Assembly: GCA_017427985.1 (NCBI GenBank)
Contig: JAFRRS010000023.1
Span: 1-64,000 of the forward strand
Direction of reading: 5' to 3'
Length of the DNA stretch: 64,000 nt
Source of the DNA: Bacteroidales bacterium
GTDB lineage: Bacteria; Bacteroidota; Bacteroidia; Bacteroidales; F082
Position 1 is the first letter of the stretch. Each line of letters starts with the position of its first letter. This document shows positions 17,833-25,882 of the stretch, piece after piece. The position numbers and the translations under genes were made by a program. The notes under the pieces were generated by a model. The model worked only from the letters and a program-made list of their open reading frames with translations, was not told the origin of the DNA and searched no databases.

Positions 17833-18420
17833 CTATTTCCAATTTATCGGCACATTTTTCATTTCGATGCGGCAGTTCCCAATGTTAAAGCTAATCACTG
17901 GCATTACCTTGGTCTTGGTATAGTCAATTTGTCCGGGAATCGTCACAACATATTTAACAGGCACATCTGTTATCATGTCATAAGTACTTGTAGTACCAAA
18001 ATATGTCGAATTATGTGACACGCCTTCACAATCGTAAGAAATGAAATCACGTCCGACAGAAACATTTTCATTCATGCCATGATTTGTGATTTTTGCAGTA
18101 AGTTTCACTGTTTGAGCACCCTTACTACCCACCAAAGAAACAAACTCGAATTCGTAAGTATCCTCACAAGCGTTTGATATTGTCATCTCTTTGCTTGATT
18201 TCGGCTGCTCTTTCTTAGGCTGTTGCGCTGGAGTCACCTGTTGGGCTTTTTCCTCGTTGTTTTTTTTGCGGTTTATTTTCTTTTCTCTTTTAGTTGTATT
18301 GTCTCTCGCTTTGAGAGTCTGCTGTTCGAACGGATCGTTTGACTGAGCGCGGACTATTTCCGGCATTGCCGAAAGAAACATTACAGCAATTACAAGGTAA
18401 ATCAACTTTTTCATATTCAA
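17833..18420 (-). CDS. Secreted protein, paralogue of the 18435-18902 lipoprotein
   Basis: A 195-residue protein with a signal peptide (MKKLIYLVIAVMFLSAMPEIVRAQ; the first ATG is two codons further upstream). A charged linker rich in Lys, Gln and Pro (residues about 35-75) leads to a C-terminal beta domain of about 115 residues. This domain parallels the neighbouring lipoprotein: YEFEFVSLVGSKGAQTVKLT against MDFKLISLIGDKEEQTMVLN, and the shared ending IEMKNVPINWK / IEMKNVPIMWK. The linker suggests it spans peptidoglycan or reaches a partner. Function unknown. Confidence 0.6.
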   Translation of the reverse strand: MNMKKLIYLVIAVMFLSAMPEIVRAQSNDPFEQQTLKARDNTTKREKKINRKKNNEEKAQQVTPAQQPKKEQPKSSKEMTISNACEDTYEFEFVSLVGSKGAQTVKLTAKITNHGMNENVSVGRDFISYDCEGVSHNSTYFGTTSTYDMITDVPVKYVVTIPGQIDYTKTKVMPVISFNIGNCRIEMKNVPINWK

Positions 18421-18434
18421 TTATTTAATGATTA

Positions 18435-18902
18435 TTATTTATTCTCTTTTTCTATCTTTTTCCACATAATCGGGACGTTTTTCATCTCAATGTGGCAGTC
18501 GTCAATGTCAAAAGTTATAGCTGCCATTTTTTTCACTTTTCTCGGCACCACTTTTCCCGGGATATTGATATGGAAATCCACTTTCTTATCAGTTTTTGCT
18601 GTGATATTAAAGCCACTTATCCCATTATGTCCAACTCCTTCAGTATCATATGCGACGAAATTTCCACCCACGCGGACATCTTTGTTAACACCTCTATTTA
18701 TTAAACGGCAGTTGAGAACCATTGTCTGTTCCTCCTTGTCCCCTATCAGGGAAATAAGTTTGAAATCCATCTCTTCGCCTTGGCAAGGGTTGCTTATCTC
18801 GATACTCTTGTTTGAATATTTTATCTTCTGATAAATTGTGCCGCACGATGTTGTCAGCAACATCGTCAGCGCAAGACCGAAAAGTAAAAACAGTTTCTTC
18901 AT
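18435..18902 (-). CDS. Lipoprotein, paralogue of the 17833-18420 product
   Basis: A 155-residue lipoprotein (MKKLFLLFGLALTMLLTTSC, lipobox TTSC-G). The single beta-rich domain (MDFKLISLIGDKEEQTMVLN, CRLINRGVNKDVRVGGNFVA, MAAITFDIDDCHIEMKNVPI) looks Ig-like, as in DUF4352/LEA-type domains. It is clearly related to the C-terminal domain of the downstream gene. It lies between the two 473-residue paralogues, giving the order A-B-B'-A'. Confidence 0.6.
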   Translation of the reverse strand: MKKLFLLFGLALTMLLTTSCGTIYQKIKYSNKSIEISNPCQGEEMDFKLISLIGDKEEQTMVLNCRLINRGVNKDVRVGGNFVAYDTEGVGHNGISGFNITAKTDKKVDFHINIPGKVVPRKVKKMAAITFDIDDCHIEMKNVPIMWKKIEKENK

Positions 18903-18919
18903 GTTATCTCATTTTTAAG

Positions 18920-20341
18920 TTACAATATCAGCCAAGCCTCTCCCGGACCACGCATATAAATTGTGCTTTCAATATTATATTCGTTGCTAAGGAACTCCTG
19001 AAGCTGTGTCACATATTCATTTGAATCGAGGCGACGTATCGCATCGTGTTTGTTTTTTGTAATCATCGGTATCATCACCTGACTGAATGACAACACGTTA
19101 GGTGTTATATTTCTTGTCGGGTTATTATCAATGGTATGATCTTGCAGCCAGTAATAGATGATGTCGCAGAGTTTCGTCTGCTTGCCTTCATATTCAAACT
19201 TTGACTTCTGGAAATCGTATTTAGACTTGTCAGTCTTCTTGACTTTCACTGTGATACGATGTCCTTCTGTCTCCATTTTGTTGTAATGGTTTTGTATTTT
19301 ATCGCAGAAATCGTCCACATAATTAATCACCGCCTCTTCGAGCAGTGTGTTTATCGTCGCCACTCTTGAAGGGCGGCCATCTCCGTATGCGTGAGCTATC
19401 TCGACTGCATTTGAGCACGGGTCGACGGCGCGCATGTTGAACGCGACGTAGCGGTAATCGTCTATTTCATAGAGAGCGAAATCGAGGTCGACGATAAAGT
19501 CGACGTTTGCGGTACGTTTTATGCGGTCGAGCGGCGACTCCTTAACTGTGCCCGAAAGTCCGTAGTCCTTGCCGATAAAGGCGTTTTCGTCCGTTTCCAT
19601 TGACAGGCTTTTGAGCAGGAACTCAAGGCTTATGGTCTCGAATCCGCGCGAGGCGAAAATCTCATTCAGCGACGAAATCACGAGACGAAGGTCGCGGCTC
19701 TCCTCTCTTCCGAAAATGTTGTAGTCGGAGATTGTCTGCACTTTTCCCGTCTCATCTTTCCATTTCTGGACGAAGTCCATCTCGGTGCAGTACACGTCAG
19801 CAGGAACGACCATTATGACAGGTTTAAGATATTTTCCAGCAATGGTTTCCGTCGGCTTGACCGAATAGCCTTTGTCTTGCATATACTGAAGGAGATTGTC
19901 GTAAAGCACCTGCACGTCGATAACAGCATCGACACCGTAGTCAAGTTCCTTCACGTCAGCCTCCCAGGATTTGGCGACGTATCTTGCATATTTCCCGACA
20001 ACTTTTTTAGAACTCGGGATTTTAAGGAAATCTATAAAATACGACTCGTTGCTTTGGATAACGCTTTCCTTCACTATTGCAGGCATCGGGCGTGTTTTCG
20101 TAGAGGCCGGCAGTCCGCGGAGTAGACACACCGCCACGGCATCACGCTGAGCGATTTCATGTGCCTCTTCAAGAGTATTGGCGATGATTCTCATCTCGAT
20201 AACCTTGGTCCCCTTGGGTCCCTGGCTAACACGAACATCAAACTGGGCGTTAAGAATGTTGTTAGCATCCCTGTTCTGCGCCAGAGAAACATTCGCCATA
20301 GCCATAATTATCAACAAAAAATATGATAATCTCTTTAACAT
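18920..20341 (-). CDS. Secreted 473-residue protein, paralogue 1 (DUF6175-like)
   Basis: First gene of the operon, 30 bases after the probable transcription start. It has a signal peptide (MLKRLSYFLLIIMAMANVSLAQ). The sequence is co-linear with the product of 16389-17810: IAQRDAVAVCLLRGLPAS, KPVIMVVPADVYCTEMDFVQ, YNIFGREESRDLRLVISSLN, ending IESTIYMRGPGEAWLIL. No active site is evident. Two copies of equal length in one operon suggest a heteromeric partner pair. The family name DUF6175 is from memory and unverified. Confidence 0.65.
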   Translation of the reverse strand: MLKRLSYFLLIIMAMANVSLAQNRDANNILNAQFDVRVSQGPKGTKVIEMRIIANTLEEAHEIAQRDAVAVCLLRGLPASTKTRPMPAIVKESVIQSNESYFIDFLKIPSSKKVVGKYARYVAKSWEADVKELDYGVDAVIDVQVLYDNLLQYMQDKGYSVKPTETIAGKYLKPVIMVVPADVYCTEMDFVQKWKDETGKVQTISDYNIFGREESRDLRLVISSLNEIFASRGFETISLEFLLKSLSMETDENAFIGKDYGLSGTVKESPLDRIKRTANVDFIVDLDFALYEIDDYRYVAFNMRAVDPCSNAVEIAHAYGDGRPSRVATINTLLEEAVINYVDDFCDKIQNHYNKMETEGHRITVKVKKTDKSKYDFQKSKFEYEGKQTKLCDIIYYWLQDHTIDNNPTRNITPNVLSFSQVMIPMITKNKHDAIRRLDSNEYVTQLQEFLSNEYNIESTIYMRGPGEAWLIL

Positions 20342-20377
20342 ATCACATTTGAGAATTAATCACCTATTATTTAATTT

Positions 20378-20408
20378 GCAAATATACACAATATTTTATA
20401 TGATGCAA
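20378..20408 (-). promoter_or_regulatory. Promoter of the ten-gene minus-strand operon
   Basis: On the minus strand TTG (20408-20406) is followed after 19 bases by TATATTTGC (20386-20378), a full match to the Bacteroidota consensus, 37 bases before the ATG at 20341. No comparable box was seen between the following genes. Confidence 0.7.
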
Positions 20409-20423
20409 CAAAAAAAGCTGTTT

Positions 20424-21188
20424 TTACAAAACGAATTTTGTAATCTCCTGATTCGGTTCAAGTTCCACTGGCTCTTTCCCATATTGGAATACCATCATTT
20501 TCTTGCCGCCTTTGAGATAATATTTGTCGCCTATTACCCAAATCGCAGTCGCCTCACGCAATCCGACGACTTTCATTTCCTGGCGCACTGCAAGATACTC
20601 GTTGATGCGGTCCTGACGTGTCTCACCGCCATGTTTTATCATCTTGTCGATTTCCGGATGCGGGTCAAGATAATGAGGATTTATCTGGAACGGTATGAGA
20701 TTCAATGTGTTGAAGCTTGCAGGCTGGACTATTGGCATATCGTTTGTGGTGCACAGTGTCGGGCAAGCGATGTTAGAGCCAGCGCTCCATCCTATATAAG
20801 GTGTGCCGTTGTTTGCGCATTCGGCGATAGCCTGCATCAGTCCGAATTTATGAAGCTCAGCCACAAGATGGAATGTATTTCCGCCACCAACCACAATGCA
20901 GTCGGCGGTCTTCACAAGCCCCACCTTATCCTCCACTTCATGGACTGACACGAATTTCTTCACGCCAAGTTTCTCGTTAAAGACTTTCTTTACCTTTTCG
21001 GTATATGCGTCATAGCTTGCAGGATAAGGATTTCCGCCAATGAAAACGCCTGCAAATGGCACAAAAGCCACCTTGCTTTCGGCACCAAGTTTGTTTTTTT
21101 CGAAAAACTGTTCGAGCTGAGTCATAGCCCAAGCCAGGTATGTTTCACCGAAGTTTGTTGAATTGCTGATTAAAAGTAAGTTTCTCAT
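20424..21188 (-). CDS. pepE: Dipeptidase E-like peptidase, family S51
   Basis: A 254-residue cytoplasmic serine peptidase that removes N-terminal Asp from dipeptides in characterised family members. The protein begins MRNLLLISNSTNFGETYLAW. The nucleophile elbow is GWSAGSNIACPT, preceded by VVGGGNTFHLVAELHKFGL, both typical of S51. I moved the start from an upstream ATG at 21287 to 21188, because the extra 33 residues are low-complexity and a minus-strand -7 box (21218-21210) lies inside them. It is transcribed on its own, divergent from the GH97 gene. Confidence 0.88.
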   Translation of the reverse strand: MRNLLLISNSTNFGETYLAWAMTQLEQFFEKNKLGAESKVAFVPFAGVFIGGNPYPASYDAYTEKVKKVFNEKLGVKKFVSVHEVEDKVGLVKTADCIVVGGGNTFHLVAELHKFGLMQAIAECANNGTPYIGWSAGSNIACPTLCTTNDMPIVQPASFNTLNLIPFQINPHYLDPHPEIDKMIKHGGETRQDRINEYLAVRQEMKVVGLREATAIWVIGDKYYLKGGKKMMVFQYGKEPVELEPNQEITKFVL

Positions 21189-21209
21189 TTTTTTAGTATT
21201 AAAATTTTG

Positions 21210-21218
21210 ACAAAAATA
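21210..21218 (-). promoter_or_regulatory. -7 box for pepE
   Basis: Minus-strand TATTTTTGT, 21 bases before the start at 21188; it supports the shorter start. Confidence 0.45.
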
Positions 21219-21227
21219 ATGATTTTT

Positions 21228-21259
21228 TTGATATGAATGGATTTTTGTTTTATTTTTGT
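21228..21259 (+). promoter_or_regulatory. Promoter for the GH97 gene
   Basis: TTG at 21228-21230, spacer of 20 bases, TATTTTTGT at 21251-21259; ATG at 21307. Confidence 0.5.
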
Positions 21260-21306
21260 AAAAATTTAGAAAAAAGAGAAAAGACAACAGAAAAAGAATT
21301 TTTGAG

Positions 21307-23298
21307 ATGAGAAAGTTATTGATTTTGTTACTACTTGTTGGAATTGGCAGGATTAACGGAATTTGTGAAAACTATGAATTGAGGTCACCGGATGGGAGAA
21401 TTAGCGTAACTATTAATGTTGAGGATGATGTGAGATACAGCGTCATGCATGACAGCACAGTTATCATCAACGAGTCGGCAATTTCAATGGAGTTGGAAGA
21501 CGGCACTGTTTTAGGCGTTAATGGGTTGGTTGACAAAGTGAAAAACAAGACTGTCAACGAGGATATTAAGGCATATTTTTATAAGAAGACGATTGTCAAA
21601 AACAACTATAATGAATTGGTTATCAACTTCAAAGAAAACTTCTTCAGACTCACTTTCAGGGTTTTTGACGACGGTGTGGCATATCGTTTCTCGACGACAT
21701 TCAAAAACCCGATTGTTGTCAAAAAAGAGAATGTAAACTATTGTTTTGACGACAACTATTTGGCGTACATACCTTACGTGAACGCGAGAAAAGGCGAAGG
21801 CGATTTCCTGACGCAGCAATTCTTCACTTCTTTTGAGAGCCAGTACACAATCGATTCGATTTCAAACATGGATGCCGAGCGTCTTGCTTTCACACCTTTA
21901 TTAATAAGCATGAAGGAAGGCAAGAAAGTTGTTTTTGTTGAAGCCGATTTGGAAGACTATCCCGGAACATTTTTCCGCAAAGGTGAAGGAAACAGCTTGG
22001 TTGCAGTTCAGTCGACATATCCTAAAGTTGAGGAGCAAGGCGGACATAACATGCTGCAACTCGTTGTAAAAGAAAGAGAAGACTATATCGCCAAGGTCAA
22101 AGGAACGAGAGATTTCCCATGGAGAGCGATGGTGATTTCGGACAACGACACCGATTTGCTCAACAACGACATGGTTTACAAACTCGCATCACCTTCAAGA
22201 ATCAAAGACGTGAGTTGGATCAAGCCAGGCAAGGTGGCATGGGAATGGTGGAACAACTGGAATCTCACAGGTGTGGATTTCAAACCAGGTGTCAACAACG
22301 ACACATATAAATATTATATGGATTTCGCGTCCGACAATGGAATAGAATACATCATTTTGGACGAAGGCTGGGCAGTAAACGGTCAGGCTGACTTGTTCCA
22401 GATTGTGCCTGAAATCGATTTGGCTGAGCTTGTGGCTTACGGCAACGAGCGCAACGTCGGAATAGTGCTTTGGGCTGGATATTATGCCATTGACAGAGAC
22501 ATGGAGCATGTTTGCAAGCACTACAGCAAGATGGGCATCAAGGGATTCAAGGTCGACTTCATGGACCGCGACGACCAGAAGGTTGTGGACTTCTATTATA
22601 GAATGGCTGCTATGGCTGCAAAATACAACCTGTTCATTGACTTCCACGGCGCATACAAGCCTACAGGACTGAGCCGCACCTACCCTAACGTGCTGAATTT
22701 CGAGGGCGTTTACGGTTTGGAACAGTCGAAATGGGACAACAGCACTGAGCAGGTCAACTATGAATGTATGATTCCGTTCATCAGAATGGTGGCAGGCAGC
22801 ATGGACTACACCCAGGGTGCTATGGACAACGCAAGCAAAGAGAGCTTCAAAGCCATCTACAACAACCCGATGAGTCAGGGCACACGCTGCCGCCAGCTCG
22901 CTGAGTATGTTGTGTTTGAATCACCATTCTGCATGTTATGCGACAGTCCTTCAAAATATATGCAAAACCAGAACTGCGTGGAACTTATTGCAGCCATCCC
23001 GACGATTTGGGATGAGACTATCGCCCTTGACAGCAAACTCGGCGAATATGTGGTGATTGCTAGACGCTGGGGCGACACATGGTATATCGGAGCGATAACG
23101 AACTGGGAAAAGAGGACGCTTGATATTGATTTGAGCAAGCTCCACATCCAGAACGGAAGTTGCAGGGCATTTATGGACGGACCTGATGCCAACGAAGACG
23201 GCACCGACTATAAGATAACCGACTTGGCCATCAAGAACAACAAAGTCGCGGTGAATTTAGCAAGCGGCGGTGGCGTTGTCTTAGTGATTAGCAACTAA
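21307..23298 (+). CDS. GH97 family alpha-glycosidase, secreted
   Basis: A 663-residue enzyme of normal GH97 length with a signal peptide (MRKLLILLLLVGIGRINGIC). The N-terminal beta-sandwich is followed by the barrel with WEWWNNWNLTGVDF, IIL-DEGW, GFKVDFMDRDD (Asp417), DFHGAYKPTG and VYGLEQSKW (Glu472), then a C-terminal beta domain. In GH97 an Asp in the KVDFM motif is the nucleophile of the retaining alpha-galactosidase branch (D415 and E470 in the B. thetaiotaomicron enzyme, as I recall). The inverting SusB branch lacks it, so alpha-galactosidase-like activity is more likely than alpha-glucosidase. It is transcribed alone; its stop overlaps that of convergent truA by 4 bases. Confidence 0.88.
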   Translation: MRKLLILLLLVGIGRINGICENYELRSPDGRISVTINVEDDVRYSVMHDSTVIINESAISMELEDGTVLGVNGLVDKVKNKTVNEDIKAYFYKKTIVKNNYNELVINFKENFFRLTFRVFDDGVAYRFSTTFKNPIVVKKENVNYCFDDNYLAYIPYVNARKGEGDFLTQQFFTSFESQYTIDSISNMDAERLAFTPLLISMKEGKKVVFVEADLEDYPGTFFRKGEGNSLVAVQSTYPKVEEQGGHNMLQLVVKEREDYIAKVKGTRDFPWRAMVISDNDTDLLNNDMVYKLASPSRIKDVSWIKPGKVAWEWWNNWNLTGVDFKPGVNNDTYKYYMDFASDNGIEYIILDEGWAVNGQADLFQIVPEIDLAELVAYGNERNVGIVLWAGYYAIDRDMEHVCKHYSKMGIKGFKVDFMDRDDQKVVDFYYRMAAMAAKYNLFIDFHGAYKPTGLSRTYPNVLNFEGVYGLEQSKWDNSTEQVNYECMIPFIRMVAGSMDYTQGAMDNASKESFKAIYNNPMSQGTRCRQLAEYVVFESPFCMLCDSPSKYMQNQNCVELIAAIPTIWDETIALDSKLGEYVVIARRWGDTWYIGAITNWEKRTLDIDLSKLHIQNGSCRAFMDGPDANEDGTDYKITDLAIKNNKVAVNLASGGGVVLVISN

Positions 23299-24023
23299 TA
23301 AGTTACATCTTCGAGGAAAAGGGCGTGAGCTGGCATTGATGTGCCGGCTGAGCATCTGTCTTTGTTTTCGATAACGGCGCGGAAGCCCTCGAGCGTCATC
23401 TTACCATTCCCCACTTCCAGGAGTGTGCCCACAATAGCACGCACCATATTTCTCAAAAAACGGTCTGCTTTGATGTGAAAGACGAGCAATCCGTTCTGTT
23501 CATACCAATAAGCCTCCATGATTCTGCAGTTGTTGGTCTTCACTTGGGTATGAAGTTTTGAGAAACTCGTAAAATCCTGATATTCAAACAGAATTTTAGC
23601 AGCCTCGTTCATTTTTTCAATATCGAGAGGTCCGTAAACAAACAAAGAATCGTCGGTATGGAACGGGTTTTTCGTGCGGGTAATGTAATAATGATAGGTG
23701 CGCGATTTGGCGTCGAAGCGGGCATGAAGGTTAGGGTCAACCTGCCAGCAACGATAAACGACAATGTCATCAGGCAGAAACATATTCAATTGGCTGACAA
23801 AGAGTTGAAGGTCATTTATCGGCTCGCTTTCGAAATGTGCATAGAAGTTGCGCGCATTGACGCCTGTGTCAGTGCGACCGCAGCCGATGACGCTCACGGT
23901 CTGTTTCAGTTTAAGGCTGATACATTTTTCAAGAACCTCCTGAACAGAGACGTCATCGGGCTGAATCTGCCAGCCGTGATAAGCCTTCCCGTTATATGCC
24001 AAATGCAAGAAATACCTATTCAT
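23295..24023 (-). CDS. truA: tRNA pseudouridine(38-40) synthase
   Basis: TruA isomerises uridines 38-40 in the tRNA anticodon arm. The protein begins NRYFLHLAYNGKAYHGWQIQ and contains the catalytic Asp motif GCGRTDTGVNARNF. It also has SRTYHYYI and FHIKADRFLRNMVRAIVGTL, both family-typical. The 242-residue length is normal. The start at 24023 is preferred over an upstream ATG at 24062: the added residues do not belong to the fold, and a minus-strand TAATTTTGC lies at 24048-24040, just before the chosen start. Confidence 0.94.
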   Translation of the reverse strand: MNRYFLHLAYNGKAYHGWQIQPDDVSVQEVLEKCISLKLKQTVSVIGCGRTDTGVNARNFYAHFESEPINDLQLFVSQLNMFLPDDIVVYRCWQVDPNLHARFDAKSRTYHYYITRTKNPFHTDDSLFVYGPLDIEKMNEAAKILFEYQDFTSFSKLHTQVKTNNCRIMEAYWYEQNGLLVFHIKADRFLRNMVRAIVGTLLEVGNGKMTLEGFRAVIENKDRCSAGTSMPAHALFLEDVTY

Positions 24024-24039
24024 AAAACTTTTTTGCACT

Positions 24040-24048
24040 GCAAAATTA
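24040..24048 (-). promoter_or_regulatory. -7 box for truA
   Basis: Minus-strand TAATTTTGC, 16 bases before the ATG at 24023; no TTG at the usual distance. Confidence 0.45.
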
Positions 24049-24067
24049 AAAAAAATGCACAAAAAGT

Positions 24068-24099
24068 TTGCATTATTGAAAAATAATTTTTATCTTTGT
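24068..24099 (+). promoter_or_regulatory. Promoter for aat
   Basis: TTG at 24068-24070, spacer of 20 bases, TATCTTTGT at 24091-24099, 31 bases before the ATG. Confidence 0.6.
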
Positions 24100-24130
24100 C
24101 GAGAATTTTAACCTCTAAAAACGTAAAGCC

Positions 24131-24889
24131 ATGCCAGTATACATGTTACAAGACGAGGTGTTGGATTTTCCGCCTGTAAACCAAGCGACTAAGGATGGTT
24201 TGCTTGCCATTGGAGGTGATTTGTCACCTGAGAGGCTGCTCGTCGCCTACTCATCTGGAATATTTCCTTGGTACACAGAGGGAGAGCCTATTTTATGGTG
24301 GTCGCTTGACCCCAGGATGGTGATGAAACCGACTGATTTGAAAATCACGAAATCGTTATGGAAGACGATAGAATCGAACAAATATTCCTGTTCCTTTGAC
24401 GCTGATTTTGAAGGAGTTATAAGAGCATGTGCCACCGTTCCCCGCACTGACGACCAGACCGAGGAGGAGGAAGACCAGGACGAGCCGAGTCCGTGGATCA
24501 GCGAGGACATGATAGCGGCTTATTGCGAACTTCATGATATCGGGATGGCACATTCCGTCGAGGTTTATCTGGAGAACGAGCTTGTAGGCGGGCTTTACGG
24601 TGTGTCGATTGGCAAGGTTTTCTGCGCTGAGTCGATGTTCCACACCAAAACAGACGCATCAAAAGTTGCACTTTATAATTTATGCCAGTTTTTAATCAAG
24701 AACAACATCGAACTCATTGACGCTCAGCAGGAAACAAGACACATGAGAAGAATGGGCGCAGCACCAGTATCGAGGAAAGAGTTCATGAAGATGCTAAAGG
24801 GGCTTATCAACGAGGAAAGCCTTGTGGGGAACTGGGGAGACGGGAGTGCGGAGTTTTTGAAGTTAGAAGTTAGTCAGTTGGATAGTTAA
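24131..24889 (+). CDS. aat: Leucyl/phenylalanyl-tRNA--protein transferase
   Basis: Aat transfers Leu or Phe from tRNA to N-terminal Arg/Lys of proteins, creating N-degrons for ClpS/ClpAP. Conserved blocks are present: FPPVNQATKDGLLAIGGDLS, YSSGIFPWYTEGEPILWWSL, DPRMVMKP, GLYGVSIGKVFCAESMFH, IELIDAQQETRHMRRMGA. There is an acidic insertion at about residues 103-117 (DDQTEEEEDQDEPSPW). At 252 residues it is slightly long. The last six residues (VSQLDS) and the stop lie inside one arm of an inverted repeat, so the C-terminus seems to have been altered by that element. Confidence 0.93.
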   Translation: MPVYMLQDEVLDFPPVNQATKDGLLAIGGDLSPERLLVAYSSGIFPWYTEGEPILWWSLDPRMVMKPTDLKITKSLWKTIESNKYSCSFDADFEGVIRACATVPRTDDQTEEEEDQDEPSPWISEDMIAAYCELHDIGMAHSVEVYLENELVGGLYGVSIGKVFCAESMFHTKTDASKVALYNLCQFLIKNNIELIDAQQETRHMRRMGAAPVSRKEFMKMLKGLINEESLVGNWGDGSAEFLKLEVSQLDS

Positions 24890-24907
24890 CTGAACAACTG
24901 ACTAACT
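24868..24907. terminator. Inverted repeat overlapping the 3' end of aat
   Basis: Perfect 13-base arms AGTTAGTCAGTTG (24868-24880) and CAACTGACTAACT (24895-24907). The hairpin lies between convergent aat and kdsA and includes the aat stop codon in its loop; it could terminate both genes. Confidence 0.65.
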
Positions 24908-24916
24908 GATTAACTT

Positions 24917-25729
24917 TTATAAGGATTCCTTTATTTTTATGAGTTTTTCGAGAAGCGACTCCACTAGGTCGAGGCGGAGCATGTTGGCACCATCTGATTT
25001 GGCAATGGCTGGATTTGGATGCGTTTCCATAAAGAGACCATCGGCACCGACAGCGACAGCGGCTTTGGAAATCAATTCGATAAGCTCAGGCTTGCCGCCA
25101 GTGACGCCTTCCGTCTGATTAGGCTGCTGCAACGAATGAGTCACATCCATTATGACTGGCACGTCGCATTTCTGCATCTCATAGATGTTGCGATAATCGA
25201 CAACGAGATCCTGATAACCGAAGAAATTGCCCCTGTCCGTAAGCATAACAGACTGATTACCAGCCTGTTGCACCTTTTCCACCGCAAAACGCATCGAGGC
25301 ACCAGACAAAAACTGCCCTTTCTTGATGTTTACCGTCTTACCTGTTTTTGCGGCAGCAATCAATAAGTCGGTCTGACGGCATAAAAACGCTGGAATCTGA
25401 AGAACATCAACATATTCTGCAGCCATAGCAGCCTCTTCACAAGAATGAATGTCTGTCACAACCGGAACATTGAACTGCTCTGAGATATTTTTCAGAACAT
25501 TGAGAGCCTTCAGGTCGCCAATACCCTGAAACGAGTCGATTCTGGAACGGTTCGCCTTACGGTATGAGCCTTTGAAAACAAAAGGAATATCAAGGCTTTT
25601 CGTGATTTCAACCAGTTTCTCGGCAATTTTGAAAGGCGATTCCTCATCTTCTATGACACAAGGTCCCGCAAGAAGAAAAAAGCGGTTTGGCTTCAGATTT
25701 TTAAGAAAAGGATAGTTATCAAGATTCAT
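24917..25729 (-). CDS. kdsA: 3-deoxy-8-phosphooctulonate (KDO-8-P) synthase
   Basis: KdsA condenses phosphoenolpyruvate with arabinose-5-phosphate to make KDO-8-phosphate for lipopolysaccharide core. The 270-residue TIM barrel shows FFLLAGPCVIEDEE, FKGSYRKANRSRIDSFQG, VVTDIHSCEEA, LQIPAFLCRQTDLL, KKGQFLSG, DVTHSLQQPN and FMETHPNP, all family hallmarks. CVIE, as opposed to variants lacking this Cys, suggests the metal-dependent class, an inference. It has its own -7 box and is convergent with aat. Confidence 0.94.
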   Translation of the reverse strand: MNLDNYPFLKNLKPNRFFLLAGPCVIEDEESPFKIAEKLVEITKSLDIPFVFKGSYRKANRSRIDSFQGIGDLKALNVLKNISEQFNVPVVTDIHSCEEAAMAAEYVDVLQIPAFLCRQTDLLIAAAKTGKTVNIKKGQFLSGASMRFAVEKVQQAGNQSVMLTDRGNFFGYQDLVVDYRNIYEMQKCDVPVIMDVTHSLQQPNQTEGVTGGKPELIELISKAAVAVGADGLFMETHPNPAIAKSDGANMLRLDLVESLLEKLIKIKESL

Positions 25730-25744
25730 TTGATGTAAATTTTT

Positions 25745-25753
25745 GCAAAGATA
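25745..25753 (-). promoter_or_regulatory. -7 box for kdsA
   Basis: Minus-strand TATCTTTGC, 15 bases before the start codon at 25729. Confidence 0.5.
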
Positions 25754-25796
25754 GGGATTTTAGTTGAAAGAGAGTGAGATTGAGGGAAAGTTTTTT

Positions 25797-25840
25797 AGGA
25801 TTAATAGGATGAGTGGGATTAATGGGATTATTATTAATAG
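25797..25840 (+). repeat. Degenerate GGATTAATG/GGATTAGTG tandem repeat
   Basis: Several imperfect 9-10 base units of GGATTAATAGGATGAGTGG type lie in the divergent kdsA/TIGR02757 intergenic space. Related units occur at 26821-26853 and inside murD2 at 38455-38495. Confidence 0.6.
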
Positions 25841-25860
25841 GTGTGTATTTAAAAAAGAAT

Positions 25861-25869
25861 TATTTTTGC
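25861..25869 (+). promoter_or_regulatory. -7 box for the TIGR02757 gene
   Basis: TATTTTTGC, 13 bases before the ATG at 25883. Confidence 0.5.
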
Positions 25870-25882
25870 AAAAATTTGAATT

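Noticed and set aside
21189-21287. N-terminal extension of peptidase E
   Set aside because: It is low-complexity, contains a promoter box, and the conserved fold begins at the ATG at 21188.
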